Assembly: GCA_005778115.1 (NCBI GenBank)
Contig: SXKJ01000364.1
Coordinates: 1-52,657 of the forward strand
Origin: Planctomyces sp.
Lineage (GTDB): Bacteria; Planctomycetota; Planctomycetia; Planctomycetales; Planctomycetaceae
Length of the DNA: 52,657 bases
Direction: 5' to 3'
Below the pieces are notes generated by a model. That model made no database searches. It was not told the DNA's origin and worked only from the letters and a program-made list of their open reading frames with translations. Positions 9,884 to 22,400 of the stretch are shown here, one piece after another. The translations under genes and the position numbers were made by a program. The first letter of the stretch is position 1, and each line of letters opens with the position of its first letter.

Positions 9884-12800
9884 CTAGTTGCCTTCGACGT
9901 TCTCGATCTCAGCCACCTGGGCTCGCGCCTGCCAGATTTGCTCTTCCGCATCGGGCCAGCCGAACTTGATTCCGGCTTCTCCGCGAGCCAATTGTGTCTT
10001 GGCGATATCGTAGAGGGCCTTGTGCTGCTGAGCGACTTGCGGACTCTCTTCAAAGAACTGCTTTGCTTGGATCTCGTTCCCTTCCAGCGTCGCGAGAATG
10101 CCGGCTTCTCGCAGGGCATGTGGACGGCAAGCGCGATAGCTCTTGGTGATACTTAGCGCGCCGCTCAGCGCCCGTTTCGCGTTGCGAAGAGCCCGGTTGC
10201 GATCGGAGCCCTCGGCGGCTCGCTCGGCGACTGTTCGCAGTGCGGTCACTTTCCATGTCTTGGCGGCGAACAGGCAGCAGTCGCGGAACTCGCGGCGATT
10301 GGCCTCGTTCAACATCTTCTGAAGCATCTCCGCGGCTTCTTGCGGCTTGTCTTCGCAGAGCAATAGTTCCAGTCCGCGTGTGAAGAATGTTGAAGTGATC
10401 GCCAAGGGATCGACACGATCTCGTTCCATTTCCGTCTTGATCGCCCCCGGTAGAACCAAGTGCGGAGCGGCGGGCATCCAGAACAGCAACGAGATGCACG
10501 CGGCCGAGTAGTCACCGGTTTCGATTCCAATCTCGTAGGCTTTCTTGGCTTCGCGATACGCGCCCTTGAGATCTCCGGCGTGATACATCGGCACGCTCCG
10601 GATCATGCGGGCCATGTTCGCTTCCCAAACGTCGCCGGCTCCTTCGAGCAAGCGAACCGCTTCCGCTCCGGTTCGGATCCCTTCCTGGAAAGTCCCCAGC
10701 ACGATGCACGAGAACGTGTGGAAGCTGCGTGCCTTTCCCTGGCCCCACAGGTCTCCGTTGTTGAACGCGATCTCGTAGGCACGTTCGGCGTATTTGATGC
10801 CGCGTTTCGCCAGGGGTAGTCCTGTCATGGCGATCGCGTGGAAGGCATAGGTCCGACCCAGTTCCTGAGACGGCGGATACTTCTCAGCCAAGTTCATCTG
10901 GCGCAGGTGAGACCAGAGGACGAACTTCATGCCCCGCGTGAACCAATAGGTGAGCGTCAGGTTGTCATAGATGCGGGCCCGAAACAGATCCATTTGCCCC
11001 TGCGGAGACTTCGGGTCGTTTCGCCCCACGAACCGCGCGGGATACTTCGTGTGCAGGATTTGAGTGACCGCCTCTTTGACGAGCCGGGGAACTACGGTCA
11101 GGACGGAGGGAGGGCGGTTATCAATTTCCGCGATCGCCTTTTCGAGGTAGGTCAGTGAGTCCCCCATGTCTCCTTTTTTGAACGACGCGGTTCCCAATTT
11201 CCAGCTCAGCCGCGCGCTGGCCAACTTGTCTTGGGTCAAGGCTTGAGCGACCGCAAAGTGCTCGCGCGCCTCGACGTACTTGGCTCGCAGAACCAGGACA
11301 TCTCCCAGTCCTTCCAGGATGCGGAACCGGATCGCCGGGGCCACGGCACTCGCTCCACGCAGTGCGATCCGATACTGCTGCTCGGCTACTTCGAGAGCGT
11401 TCTGCTGCCGCGCTTGCTCGGCGGCGATCACGGCCAACGGGAGCGCCCGGGCGTTGTCACCGGCGGCGGCGAGGTAGTGCGTCAGATCAAAGACACGCCG
11501 CCATTGCTGACGTTCCAGACGGAAGAACTCCGTCGGTTCGGCAAAGGGTGTGGCCTTCGTCAGATGTGCGAGCACGCCTACGATGGAGATGCCACTGAGC
11601 TGCAAAATCGTTTCCGCGAGGCTCAGGTTGTAGCCCTGCTTCGTCTCATCTTCCAAATGCTTCACGACCGATTCGCGGATGCGATCGTGATAGCTTTCGA
11701 CGATGGTCGATTCATCCTCGGCTTCGGTGGCGCGAATGAAGTTGCGAGTCCGCAATTGCACGAGCAGGTTCTGCCCTTTGGCTCCGACCGCCAATGCTCG
11801 GTAAGCTTCGGCCGAGACGATCGGGCGACCCGCGACGGCGATGAGTTCCAACAGCCGGCGCGTCTCCGCGGGCAAGCGATTCACGCGAGTCCAAATGACT
11901 TCATCGAGCTCCAAAGCCTGGTCGGCCGCTTCCGGAGCCTCTTGAACGTGCTGCACCAATTCCCACACAAAGAATGGCCAGCCGCCTGATTCCTGCGCGA
12001 TCTTGGCCGCGAATTTGATGGAATCCAGGTCGTCCCGTTTGAGCAGCAACAGCGCCAGGTGAGTCGCGTCGTGTTCCTCCAACGCTTCAACGGCAAGTTC
12101 CTGTCGATGCGGATGCGCCTGGCCGGTGGTGTAGGCCGTATCCAACGCCTTCAGACACAGGCTGGTTCCAACGTACTCGCTGCGGTAGGAGCCCAGCAAC
12201 AAGACTCGCGGGGATTCCGGTGGCCGCATCAGATCGCCCAGCAACTCCGCACTGTCTTCGTCGCCCCACTGCAAGTCGTCGATGTAAAGCACAACTGGCT
12301 GCCGTGCGCCGAGCCACTTCAAGAGATCGCGCAGAGCATTCATGGCTCGCTGGCGGAGTTCCTGCTGATCCACATTGTCGATCGAGGGCTTGCCAGCATC
12401 GGTGGCACCGGGCAGTTGGCCCAGGACGGGAAACAGTCGCACCAGCGGCAGACTATCTTCCGGCACGGCCTCACGGAGAACCTCGACCGGGAGCCTTTCG
12501 AGGTGGCTGGCCAGCGAATCAATCAAGCTGTCGAGTGCTTTGAACGGGACCGATTCTTGTTCGTAGCAGCGGCCCGTCAGAACGACTGCCTGTTTCTGAG
12601 TTTTGATCTCGTCCAGAAACGTATGGATCAAAACGCTCTTGCCCATGCCGGACTTGCCGTGCACAAACATGCTGCGAGTGGAGCCCCCTTTGACTTGGGC
12701 AAATGCGTCGTGCAGCGCCGCGAGATGCCGTCCTCGACCAACCAGTTCGACGACTTGCCCGGTGCGCTTTACGGATGGGCTACGCAACGTCTCAATCGCG

Positions 12801-14359
12801 TCCTCCGCACCGATGAGACGCAGGATGTCGAACACGGTCGGACGCTTTGCGGCGTCTCGTTGCAGTAACGCGACGCACAGGTCGTTGAGTTCTTGAGGGG
12901 CCGTGGGCTCCAGGTCTCGCGGCTCTTTGGGGGTCTCCTTCTGCTTTTTGAAAATGACTTGCAGGGCTTTGCCCTCGATTGGCATTCGTCCGGTGAGCAG
13001 CTCATACAGCATGACTCCGACCGCGTACCAATCGCTGGGGGGCGTCACCGGCCGGCCGGCGGCTTGTTCCGGAGCCATGTAATCGGGAGTCCCTTGAATC
13101 CCCTGCGGACGCCCATCCCCTTCGATCTGCGCTGCCAACCCGAAGTCCACCAGGACGACTCGACCTTCCCTGGTGACCAGGACGTTGGAGGGCTTGATGT
13201 CGCGATGCAACAAGCCCGCTTCGTGCAGCGTGTGCAAACCCAACGCGAGCTGTTTCAAGCCGTCCTTCAAACGCTGCAAGATCGCTGGTGAAAGCCGTGG
13301 CTCGCTATTCGAGGCATCGGCAATCAGCTTCCGTTCCTTGCCCCGATTGAGCTTCTCGAATTCCGACCAGACGTATTCGAGGAAGTCCACCGCATCGAGG
13401 ATCTCCATCGTGAAGCACCACGTCTTGCCATCGGAGAGCAAGTCGTAGGGTCCCGCGAGATTCGGGTGCGAGACATCCGCCAGCGAACGAAACTCCTGCT
13501 TGAATCGCTGCAAGCCGACCGGGCTGATCCGCTGCAATGTCTTGAGTGCGACCTCTCGATCCAACCTCTCGTCGTAAACTCGATAGACAATACCCATGCC
13601 GCCGCGGCCCAGTTCACTGACCACCCGGTATCCGGGCAGGTTCGGCGGTTCGGTGACTTCGACTTCCGTCTGCATCGCGGAAGTCGTTCGAATCCCCGAG
13701 AACGACTTTTGAAGGGTCCCGGTCACGCCTCCCGAACTGATCGTCGGAGCCGAACGCGGAACGACGTCCGTCGGTGGAGACGGCTTGTCCTCTGTGCCGG
13801 AAGTTGGAGGAGATGGCTGCGCGTCGCGAGTTGCTGGCGACGCATCAAGGCTCTGCTCAGCTTCGGCCGCTTCAAGTTCGGCCGCTTCCACGATGAGCGT
13901 TCGATTCCCGACGTTCGCCATGGTCGATAACGGCGACGCTTCCGCAGGAGCCGGCAGGTCCACCGCGGGAGCAAACACCTTCGGCTCCTCGACCGGCGGC
14001 GGTATGTTCATTGTCGGAGCGAACACGCGTGGCTCTTCGACCGGCGGTGGCAGGTCCATTGTCGGAGCGAAAACACGTGGCTCTTCGACCGACGCGGGCA
14101 TCTCCATCGTGGGAGCGAATGGCTTCGGCGTCTCTGTGATGATTGTCTGCCCCGAAAGATGGGCCAGGGCTGAGCTGTGAGGTGCTTCGGCGGGTGCCGG
14201 TTCGCGGGAGGCGAAGGTCCGGTCGAGCGGCCCAGGAGCCGGCGTGTGCAATTCGGCCTTCGGAGTTGTGACTGATCCACACAACGGGCAGACCACCCGT
14301 TGATCGCTCGGAGTCGCAACGTCGAATCGGTGGCCGTGATGGCACAGCAACTGCGGCAT
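9884..14359 (-). CDS. Giant Ser/Thr protein kinase with AAA-type ATPase and TPR-like C-terminus (PknK-like architecture)
   Basis: GRGGMGIVYRVYD, LLHRDIKPSNVLV, DFGLA, GTPDYMAPEQ; ATPase VHGKSGMGKSVLI and VVLYIDDLQWGDEDS; Met at 14359 preceded by GGAGAAGG. Confidence 0.92.
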   Translation of the reverse strand: MPQLLCHHGHRFDVATPSDQRVVCPLCGSVTTPKAELHTPAPGPLDRTFASREPAPAEAPHSSALAHLSGQTIITETPKPFAPTMEMPASVEEPRVFAPTMDLPPPVEEPRVFAPTMNIPPPVEEPKVFAPAVDLPAPAEASPLSTMANVGNRTLIVEAAELEAAEAEQSLDASPATRDAQPSPPTSGTEDKPSPPTDVVPRSAPTISSGGVTGTLQKSFSGIRTTSAMQTEVEVTEPPNLPGYRVVSELGRGGMGIVYRVYDERLDREVALKTLQRISPVGLQRFKQEFRSLADVSHPNLAGPYDLLSDGKTWCFTMEILDAVDFLEYVWSEFEKLNRGKERKLIADASNSEPRLSPAILQRLKDGLKQLALGLHTLHEAGLLHRDIKPSNVLVTREGRVVLVDFGLAAQIEGDGRPQGIQGTPDYMAPEQAAGRPVTPPSDWYAVGVMLYELLTGRMPIEGKALQVIFKKQKETPKEPRDLEPTAPQELNDLCVALLQRDAAKRPTVFDILRLIGAEDAIETLRSPSVKRTGQVVELVGRGRHLAALHDAFAQVKGGSTRSMFVHGKSGMGKSVLIHTFLDEIKTQKQAVVLTGRCYEQESVPFKALDSLIDSLASHLERLPVEVLREAVPEDSLPLVRLFPVLGQLPGATDAGKPSIDNVDQQELRQRAMNALRDLLKWLGARQPVVLYIDDLQWGDEDSAELLGDLMRPPESPRVLLLGSYRSEYVGTSLCLKALDTAYTTGQAHPHRQELAVEALEEHDATHLALLLLKRDDLDSIKFAAKIAQESGGWPFFVWELVQHVQEAPEAADQALELDEVIWTRVNRLPAETRRLLELIAVAGRPIVSAEAYRALAVGAKGQNLLVQLRTRNFIRATEAEDESTIVESYHDRIRESVVKHLEDETKQGYNLSLAETILQLSGISIVGVLAHLTKATPFAEPTEFFRLERQQWRRVFDLTHYLAAAGDNARALPLAVIAAEQARQQNALEVAEQQYRIALRGASAVAPAIRFRILEGLGDVLVLRAKYVEAREHFAVAQALTQDKLASARLSWKLGTASFKKGDMGDSLTYLEKAIAEIDNRPPSVLTVVPRLVKEAVTQILHTKYPARFVGRNDPKSPQGQMDLFRARIYDNLTLTYWFTRGMKFVLWSHLRQMNLAEKYPPSQELGRTYAFHAIAMTGLPLAKRGIKYAERAYEIAFNNGDLWGQGKARSFHTFSCIVLGTFQEGIRTGAEAVRLLEGAGDVWEANMARMIRSVPMYHAGDLKGAYREAKKAYEIGIETGDYSAACISLLFWMPAAPHLVLPGAIKTEMERDRVDPLAITSTFFTRGLELLLCEDKPQEAAEMLQKMLNEANRREFRDCCLFAAKTWKVTALRTVAERAAEGSDRNRALRNAKRALSGALSITKSYRACRPHALREAGILATLEGNEIQAKQFFEESPQVAQQHKALYDIAKTQLARGEAGIKFGWPDAEEQIWQARAQVAEIENVEGN
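13975..14115 (-). repeat. In-gene tandem repeat, about 48-bp unit (16 aa), in the kinase N-terminal linker
   Basis: FAPTMEMPASVEEPR/VFAPTMDLPPPVEEPR/VFAPTMNIPPPVEEPK/VFAPAVDLPAPAEA. Confidence 0.85.
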
Positions 14360-14863
14360 CAATCCTTCTCCACGCTGGAGGCGACGTCGCTGAACCCCTC
14401 CTGCACAGGGAATTGCAGGCAGGGCAGGCGACGGTGGAAAACAGAGATCACAAGTCGTTCCACGAAAGGCACTCCAAGACTTAGTGCGTACACTGCGCTC
14501 AAATCTGGCCAAAGAATCAACAAAACACGGAAAGCCGAGTCACCCGCTCGGTAATTCTGCCAATCCCTGAGGTTGTGCGGAGCAGTACGACAATACGCTC
14601 GGTCACGGTTCCATCGGTCAAGTCCGCTGTCCCAAACCATGCTGGATCAATGAGCCAATTGAGCCCGTTCACACGCTGGAATTTTACGTTTGTAGCAATT
14701 CTTCAGGTATTGCATCAAACAACACGATTGTTCTTTGCGCCTGGGGCAAGGCTCATACCGATTATCCCGCCCGACCGGTCGATGAAAAAGCGGCACCATC
14801 GTTGGACCGAGAGTATTCCCATCGACCCTCAGGATCCTTTCCTCTTCTCTAAGAGAAATAACC

Positions 14864-16069
14864 ATGCTCGAAAAAGTTTTTACTCGCCTCTTTGTCTGCA
14901 CGGTGCTGATCCTGGCCGCCCTCGCGCCATCGAGTCAGCTCCAAGCGCAGGGCATCGCCCTGACCGGAGTTGGTCCCGTCAATCGGTCCTTTGGTGGTGC
15001 CGGCACGGCCGCTCCCTTGGACGCCATCGGATCGTTGCACTGGAATCCAGGCTCGATCAGTGCGCTGCAATGCAATGAAATTGAATTCGGAACCGAGTTG
15101 TTGTCAGCCAGTATCACGCTGTCATCCAACCTTGGTGGTCTCAACGCAGGTTCAACAAACAGTGATCCGGGCTGGGCCGCGGTTCCCAGCATTGGCTGGG
15201 TGCATCACCTGGATGGCACTCCCATGACCATTGGCCTGGGCATCTACGGTGTCGCCGGATTCAAGAACAACATGCCCTTTGATGCGGCGAATCCCGTGCT
15301 CTCGAATGTCGGTCCGTTTGCTGGCGTCGGTCCCGCTTTTGGATCCGCCGAAATTCTGCAAATTGCTCCAACGCTGTCGTATCAACTGACCGATCGCCTT
15401 TCGATCGGTTTAGCACCGACGATCACCACCGAAACCGTGATTCTGGATCCGCTCGGTCCACCCGTTACTGGTGCTACCACGGCCGCTCAGGGAAACCGCA
15501 TGCACTGGGGCGGAGGTTTCCAAGTGGGGGCCTACTACCAAAGCGAATATGGCATCAACGCCGGGGCGACGTTTAAGAGCAAGCAGTGGATCGAGACGCT
15601 CGACTTCCAGACGGCGGGGGGCCGAGTCACCTTTAATCTCGATTATCCCACGATTGTTTCGCTCGGTCTGTCTTACACCGGGATGCCGAACTGGACCTTC
15701 GCCATCGACGGTCGTTACTTCGACTATGAACACACCGATGGTTACCGGGAACTAGGCTGGCGCAGCGTCTTTGCTGGAGCAGTCGGCGTTCAATATCAGG
15801 TCACCGAAAATCTGGCCGCACGAATGGGCTATAACTTCAACCAAAACCCGATCGAATCCGGAGCGGTCGCAACCAATCTGATTTCCCCGTTGATCCAGGA
15901 CCAAAACTACACGTTCGGTGGCACGTACAAGTTTACGCAACAAGTCAGTCTTCATGCGGCGTATGTGTACCTGGTCAACAACAAGGTCACGGGACCATTG
16001 GGACCGGGTGTCATTTCCAATGAGATTTCCGCGCATTCGCTGATCGCCGGTGTCAGCGTGAAGTACTAA
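14864..16069 (+). CDS. Outer membrane transport protein, FadL/TodX (OMPP1) family
   Basis: Signal peptide; GIALTGVGPVNRSFGGAGTAAPLDAIGSLHWNPGSIS; beta-rich C-terminus ending in an aromatic-containing VSVKY. Confidence 0.85.
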   Translation: MLEKVFTRLFVCTVLILAALAPSSQLQAQGIALTGVGPVNRSFGGAGTAAPLDAIGSLHWNPGSISALQCNEIEFGTELLSASITLSSNLGGLNAGSTNSDPGWAAVPSIGWVHHLDGTPMTIGLGIYGVAGFKNNMPFDAANPVLSNVGPFAGVGPAFGSAEILQIAPTLSYQLTDRLSIGLAPTITTETVILDPLGPPVTGATTAAQGNRMHWGGGFQVGAYYQSEYGINAGATFKSKQWIETLDFQTAGGRVTFNLDYPTIVSLGLSYTGMPNWTFAIDGRYFDYEHTDGYRELGWRSVFAGAVGVQYQVTENLAARMGYNFNQNPIESGAVATNLISPLIQDQNYTFGGTYKFTQQVSLHAAYVYLVNNKVTGPLGPGVISNEISAHSLIAGVSVKY

Positions 16070-16145
16070 CGCGCAATCAACCGCCCCATCGGAGCTTGTC
16101 TCCGTGGCATGCGGGGATTTGCACGACTCGACACGGCAACAACTT

Positions 16146-16187
16146 AAAACTTCCGAAGTCTTCGAGACTTCGGAAGTTTTTGTTTTG
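16146..16187 (+). terminator. Probable intrinsic terminator after the FadL-like gene
   Basis: AAAACTTCCGAAGTC-TTC-GAGACTTCGGAAGTTTT followed by a T-rich tract. Confidence 0.75.
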
Positions 16188-16461
16188 GTGCTATGCCGCT
16201 TGGAGGCACGGTGCGGCTGGGACGCTGTGCTGCTGGACAAAATTGTCCACGGCCGCCTGGTCCGCTCCATGATGGGAAGTTTGCGAACTTATGGCTGACT
16301 CTAAGACCTGCCTGGTCCATTGCGATTCATCAGCCGGGCCAACGCGATTTCGCCTTGAAACTCCGCGAAATCGAAATGAAGTATTTTGTTGGCGAACTCC
16401 GGGATAGGGTAGGCGAAATCGCGATTAGTGCCGGACCTTCGTTTCTTAACAGCGCTCTTCC

Positions 16462-19400
16462 ATGCCCCCAGCGCCTACTGATCCCCACGAGCTTGTTAGC
16501 GATTGCCGATCGCTTGTGGAATTGCTGCGCCGCCGCGCGGAACGTTTGCCGGATCAACTCGCGTATCAATTCCTGATCGACGGGCAGCGCGCAGGACCGA
16601 GTTTGACCTATGGCGAGTTGCATCGCGCAGGGCAAGCCGTCGCGGTGCGTCTGAGCGAATCCGCCGAGCGTGGTTCACGAGCGTTGTTGCTCTATCCTCA
16701 GGGCATCGAGTTTCTGATCGCCTTCTTTGGCTGCCTGCAAGCCGGTGTGATCCCCGTGCCACTGCCGCCGCCGGATGCGGCGCGGATGATGCGAACGTTA
16801 CCCCGTTTGAAGTCGGTCATCGCTGACTCACAGGCCGCACTGGTCCTGACAACCGGCGAGCTGCACGCGACGTTGCATCAGCACTTTGATGCCGAACTGG
16901 CGAGCCTGCTCTGGTTGGCAACCGATCGCCTCGTCGTGGGTCAGGTTTCCAACCTGCCAGTCCCAAACGGGCTGGTTGAAAAACTGCCCCACGTGGAACC
17001 AACACCTGACGACGTCGCCTTCCTGCAATACACGTCCGGATCAACCTCGACCCCCAAAGGAGTCATGGTCAGCCACGGCAACGTGCTTAATCAATGCCGG
17101 TTACTGGCAACGGCCGCGAGCTATTCCGCTAGCAGCGTCGTCGCCGGTTGGATGCCGTATCACCATGACTACGGCTTGATCGAAGGATTGCTTCTGCCGT
17201 TGTTCGTCGGCGTGCCGTGTTATTTCATGTCCCCGTTGTCGTTCATCAAGCGGCCGATTCGCTGGCTGGAAGCGATCTCGCGGTATCGTGTCACGCACAG
17301 TCAGGCTCCGAATTTCGCCTACGACTTGTGCGTGCAGAAGATCACGCCAGTCCAACGGAAGACACTCGATCTTTCCTGCTGGCAAGTCGCTGCCAACGCC
17401 GCCGAGCCAATTCGTTCTGAGACTCAGCAGGCTTTCTACGACGCCTTCAAAGACTGCGGCCTGCGCGAGTCAGCGCTCGCGCCTGCCTACGGTCTGGCGG
17501 AAGCGACGTTGATGGTCTCACACACACGATTGGAAATCGCAAATCTCAACTCGCAAATCTCAAATCCTGTCTCCTGCGGCCGAGTGCTCGACGAGATGCA
17601 GGTAGAGATCGTGAAGGCGGAGACGTTGCAGCGATGCGTCGCAGGCGAAGTCGGAGAAGTTTGGGTCGCCGGTCCCTGCGTGGCCAAGGGGTATTGGAAT
17701 CGACCGGAGGAAACCAAGCAGACCTTTCAGGTACGCCTGGCAGATTCCAACGACGGGCCGTTTTTGCGAACTGGAGACTTGGGTTGCCTGCGAGACGGCG
17801 AGCTATTCATCGCAGGCCGGCTCAAGGATCTGATCATCATTCGCGGAGACAATCACTATCCACAGGACATCGAGCTGACGGTCGAACGCAGCCATCCGGC
17901 ACTGCGATCCGGCCACGGAGCGGCGTTTTCCGTCGACGTGGACGGTGCCGAAGAATTGGTCGTTGTTCAAGAGGTACAAGGTAAGCAGCTGCGCGAAGCG
18001 AATGTTGAGGAAGTGCTCAGCGCGATCCGCGCCGCCGTCTTCAACGAGCATGACCTGCGATTGCATGAAGTGGTGCTGCTCAAGCCGGGAGGTGCGCTCA
18101 AGACAACCAGCGGCAAGATTCAGCGTCGTGCAATGAAGGCAGCCTTCTTGAACGGCGAACTCGATGAGCTTGGCCGCCAGACTCCCGCCCCCATTCCGGT
18201 GAGTCGCTCGCAGTCCACAATCCGGTCCAGGCTTGCGGCCTCGTTCGGCAACGATGAGGTTGATGCGTCACGCTCGTTTGCGGATCTCGGTCTCGACTCG
18301 GTGAAAGCGGTCGAACTGGCGCTCGACTTGGAAACCTGGCTCGGCCGCCCTGTTCCCGCAACGGTGTTTTGGACGTATCCGAACATCAAAGCGTTGACCG
18401 AGCATCTGATCGACGTCCAGGCGAGCGGGGCGGCGTCAGCCCCCCGGTCTTCTTTGACATCGCGAAGTCACCGGGAGGCTGACGCCGCCCTGCTCGCCAA
18501 TGAATCGCGGGATCAGAGCGCCGTGCCACACTCGGACGACATCGCCATCATCGGCATGGGCTGTCGATTCCCCGGTGCCAATTCACCTGAGGCGTTCTGG
18601 CAATTGCTCGAACAAGGCGGCAACGCGATCGGTGAGATTCCCCGTGAGCGTTGGAACGTCGAGGACTACTTCGACCGCAACGCCGACGCGCCCGGCAAGA
18701 TGTATGTGCGGCATGGAGGCTTCATCGAATCGGTCGATGAATTCGACGCCGGTTTCTTTGGGATCACTCCGCGAGAAGCCGAAGAACTCGATCCGCAACA
18801 GCGGCTATTGTTGGAGGTCGTCTGGGAGTCGCTCGAACAGGCCGGAGTCGCGCCGACCAGTTTGCGAGGCAGCGAAGCTGGCGTCTTCATTGGCATGAGT
18901 TCCGACGATCACGCGACTTGGTCACACAACGGCAATGGGTTGGCCGAGCTAAATGCTTACCGAACACTCGGAACCGCGCGGAGCATTGCGGCCGGGCGGA
19001 TCGCCTATGTGCTCGGTCTGCATGGGCCGGTTCTACAGATCGACACGGCTTGCTCGTCGTCGCTGGTGGCGGTCTATCAGGCGTGTCAGTCGCTGCAATC
19101 GGGCGAGTGCCATTTGGCGATGGCGGGTGGCGTGAATTTGATGTTGTCCCCCGCGACAACGATCGCGCTGTGCCGGTTACACGCACTCGCTCCCGACGGC
19201 CGCTGCAAGACGTTCGACGCGGCCGCCGATGGATACGTCCGCGGCGAGGGCTGCGGCATCGTTGTGCTCAAGCGAATGGCCGATGCTCGGCGCGACGGTG
19301 ATCCGATCCTGGCGTGCATTCGCGGGGCGGCGATCAATCATGACGGCGCGAGCAACGGACTGACCGCTCCGAACGGACAAGCTCAGGAGTGGCTGATCCG

Positions 19401-22400
19401 CAAAGCGTTGCACAAAGCAAAGCTCGATGGCCGAGCGATCGACTACGTGGAAGCGCACGGAACCGGCACAGAGTTGGGTGATCCGATCGAATTGACGGCG
19501 CTGCATCGCGCCTACGGTGACGGGCGAACGGCGGGGAACCGGCTGTATGTCGGCTCGGTGAAAACCAACATCGGTCACTTGGAAGCGGCGGCTGGGATTG
19601 CCGGGTTGATTAAAGTGGTGCTGATGTTGCGGCATGGCCACATCGCGCGGAGTTTGAATTTCGACAAGCCGAATTCGCACTTCGCTTGGAACAATCTACC
19701 GTTAGCCGTGCCGACGACGACGATGCCGTGGCCGGATTCCAGTAGGACGGGCACTCTTGCCCGTCCTGATCCGGGCGACGGGCAAGAGTGCCCGTCCTAC
19801 GGTTCACAGCCGAGGCTCGCGGCCGTGAGCGCCTTTGGCTTCAGTGGCACGAACGCGCATTTGATCGTGCAAGCAGCCGATGTGTTGCAGTGTGGCACGA
19901 CGCTCCGCGTCGTGAATCACGACGCGGAGCGTCGTGCCACACTGCTCTTCACGCTCTCCGCCGCATCCGACGAATCTCTGAAAACGCTCGCCAAAAAATA
20001 CGACGACTTCATCGCCGCTCACCCGGAACTGTCGCTCGCAGATCTCTGTTTTTCCGCAGCGACGACGCGCGGTCATTTCAAACGGCGAATTGCGGTCGTT
20101 GCCGCGTCGTGTGATGAACTGCGAACGAAGCTGCGAGCGTTCCACACCGGCAGCGATCCGACAGAGGTCATCGGCGGAATCAGCACCAGGCATGAAACCG
20201 CTGACCGATCGAATCTGGCATTCCTCTTCACCGGCCAAGGTTCACAGTACGCCGGCATGGGGCGTGAGCTGTACTCCACTCAGCCGGTTTTTCGTGCGGC
20301 GATCGACCGCTGCGCGGAGATTCTGCGTGACCGTTTAGAGCGGCCGCTGACAGAGCTGCTGTTTGGCGAAACAACGACCGCTGCCCAGATGCTCGATCAA
20401 ACGATCTACACGCAGCCCGCGCTGTTTGCGTTGCAGTTTGCACTCGTTGAATTGTGGAAGTCGTGGGGCATTGAACCATCCGCCGTGCTCGGCCACAGCG
20501 TTGGCGAATATGCGGCGGCCTGTGCGGCCGGAGTGTTCCGCTTGGAGGCCGGCCTGGAGTTGGTGATGACTCGCGGCCAGTTGATTCAAGCGTTGCCGCA
20601 GACCGGCGAGATGGCGGTCGTGATGGCGACCGAATCACAAGTAGCCGCAGCGATTCAGCCGTTCGAGGGAAAGATCTCGATCGCCGCCATCAACGGTCCG
20701 GACACGATCGTGATCTCTGGCGAGCGAGAAGCTGTCCGGCAGGTGACGGCGAAACTACGCGCGAATGGCGTCGATGCCGAGCCGCTCAACACATCGAACG
20801 CGGGGCACTCGGCCTTGATGGACCCGATCCTGCCGGCATTCCGCGAGGCTGCCGCACGACTGGACTTTGCGCCGCCCAAGGTGACAATCATCTCGAACGT
20901 CACCGGGCGACTCGCGGAAGCCGAGATGAGCTGCGGCGAGTATTGGGTCCGTCACGTCCGATCGCCGGTGCAGTTCGCGGACGGCATCAACGCACTGGCC
21001 GCCACCGGCTGCCACACGTTTCTGGAGATCGGTCCCAATCCGAACTTGTTGGCGATGGGGATGGGCTGCGTGAAAGATCGTCGCAACCGGTGGCTGCCGT
21101 CGTTGTCGAAAGGACGGGGCGACAGCGACACGATGCTGCACAGTCTTGGCGAGTTGTATGTGCGCGGCGCGGAGATCGACTGGCGTGGCTTTCACGCGCC
21201 GTTCGCCCGCACTCGCGTCGAACTGCCGACGTACACGTTCCAACGACAACGATTTCCGCGAGCGGTTCAGGCGAGCGGGGCGGCGTCAGCCCCCCGGTCA
21301 TTCGTCGTTGCACCAACCACCGGGGGGCTGACGCCCAATTGCACACACTTTGTGAGCGGCACGGCGCTAGCCGCCGGTAATTCATCGGAAATCGTCGATC
21401 GCAGATTACCGGTGGCTAGCGCCATACCGCTCAAGTCAGCCACCGGGGGGCTGACGCCGCCCCGCTCGCCAAGTCTTCCAGATCCGGATCAGATTGCCGC
21501 ACGCGTAGAGCATTTGCGCGTTGGCCTGGAGGACGAGTCGCGTGACATGACGCGGCAACTCGACGGCGTCGCGATTCGGTTTGTGATTGCCGCGTTCAAG
21601 CAATTGGGCTTTGACTGGAAAGTCGGCTTGGAGATTTCGCCAGCAGAGATCGATGCGCGAATTCCGAAGAAGAATCGTCCCAAAGTGGCTCGTGTGATGG
21701 GGCGGTTGGTTGAGCGTGGTTGGCTGGATGTGACGCCAGCCGTTGGGCGTGTTGAGAACGTGCCCCACGGCTGGCGCGTGGCGCTTCCCGAACCAAATGG
21801 TTTGGCGAGCGACTTGCTCGACGAGATCGAACGCGGACATCGCTATCCCGAATGCGACTTGGTACGTCGCGCGGGGCAAGCACTGGCGGCGATCTGGTGT
21901 GGCGACGTTGATCCGCTGACGTTTCTGTTCCCAGATGGCTCGACCGAGAAGGCGGCGCAGTTCTACAGCGAGGCTCGAATGTTGGCCGGGTACAACCGGC
22001 TGGCTGGTGAAGTCGTGCGCGAGATGATCGCGGCGCTTCCGGCAGATCGGGCGATCCGCGTGTTGGAAGTTGGCGCGGGGACCGGTGGCCTGACGATGCA
22101 CTTGCTGTCGCGGCTTCCGGCCGAGCGTTCTGAGTACGTCTTCACCGATTTGTCTCCACTGTTTCTACGCGCGGCCGAAGAGCGGTTTCGCGACTTTCCG
22201 TTTCTGAGCACTCGTTTGTTCGATGTCAGCGGATCGCTCAGCGAGCAAGATGTCGATGCGGGGTCGTTCGATCTGATCGTCGCGGCCAACGTGCTGCATG
22301 CGACGCCGCGGTTACGCGAAACGCTGTCCAACGTTCGCCAGCTTCTGCAGCCAGGGGGATGGTTGCTGCTGCTGGAAGGAGCGAACCCGCCGCTGTGGGG

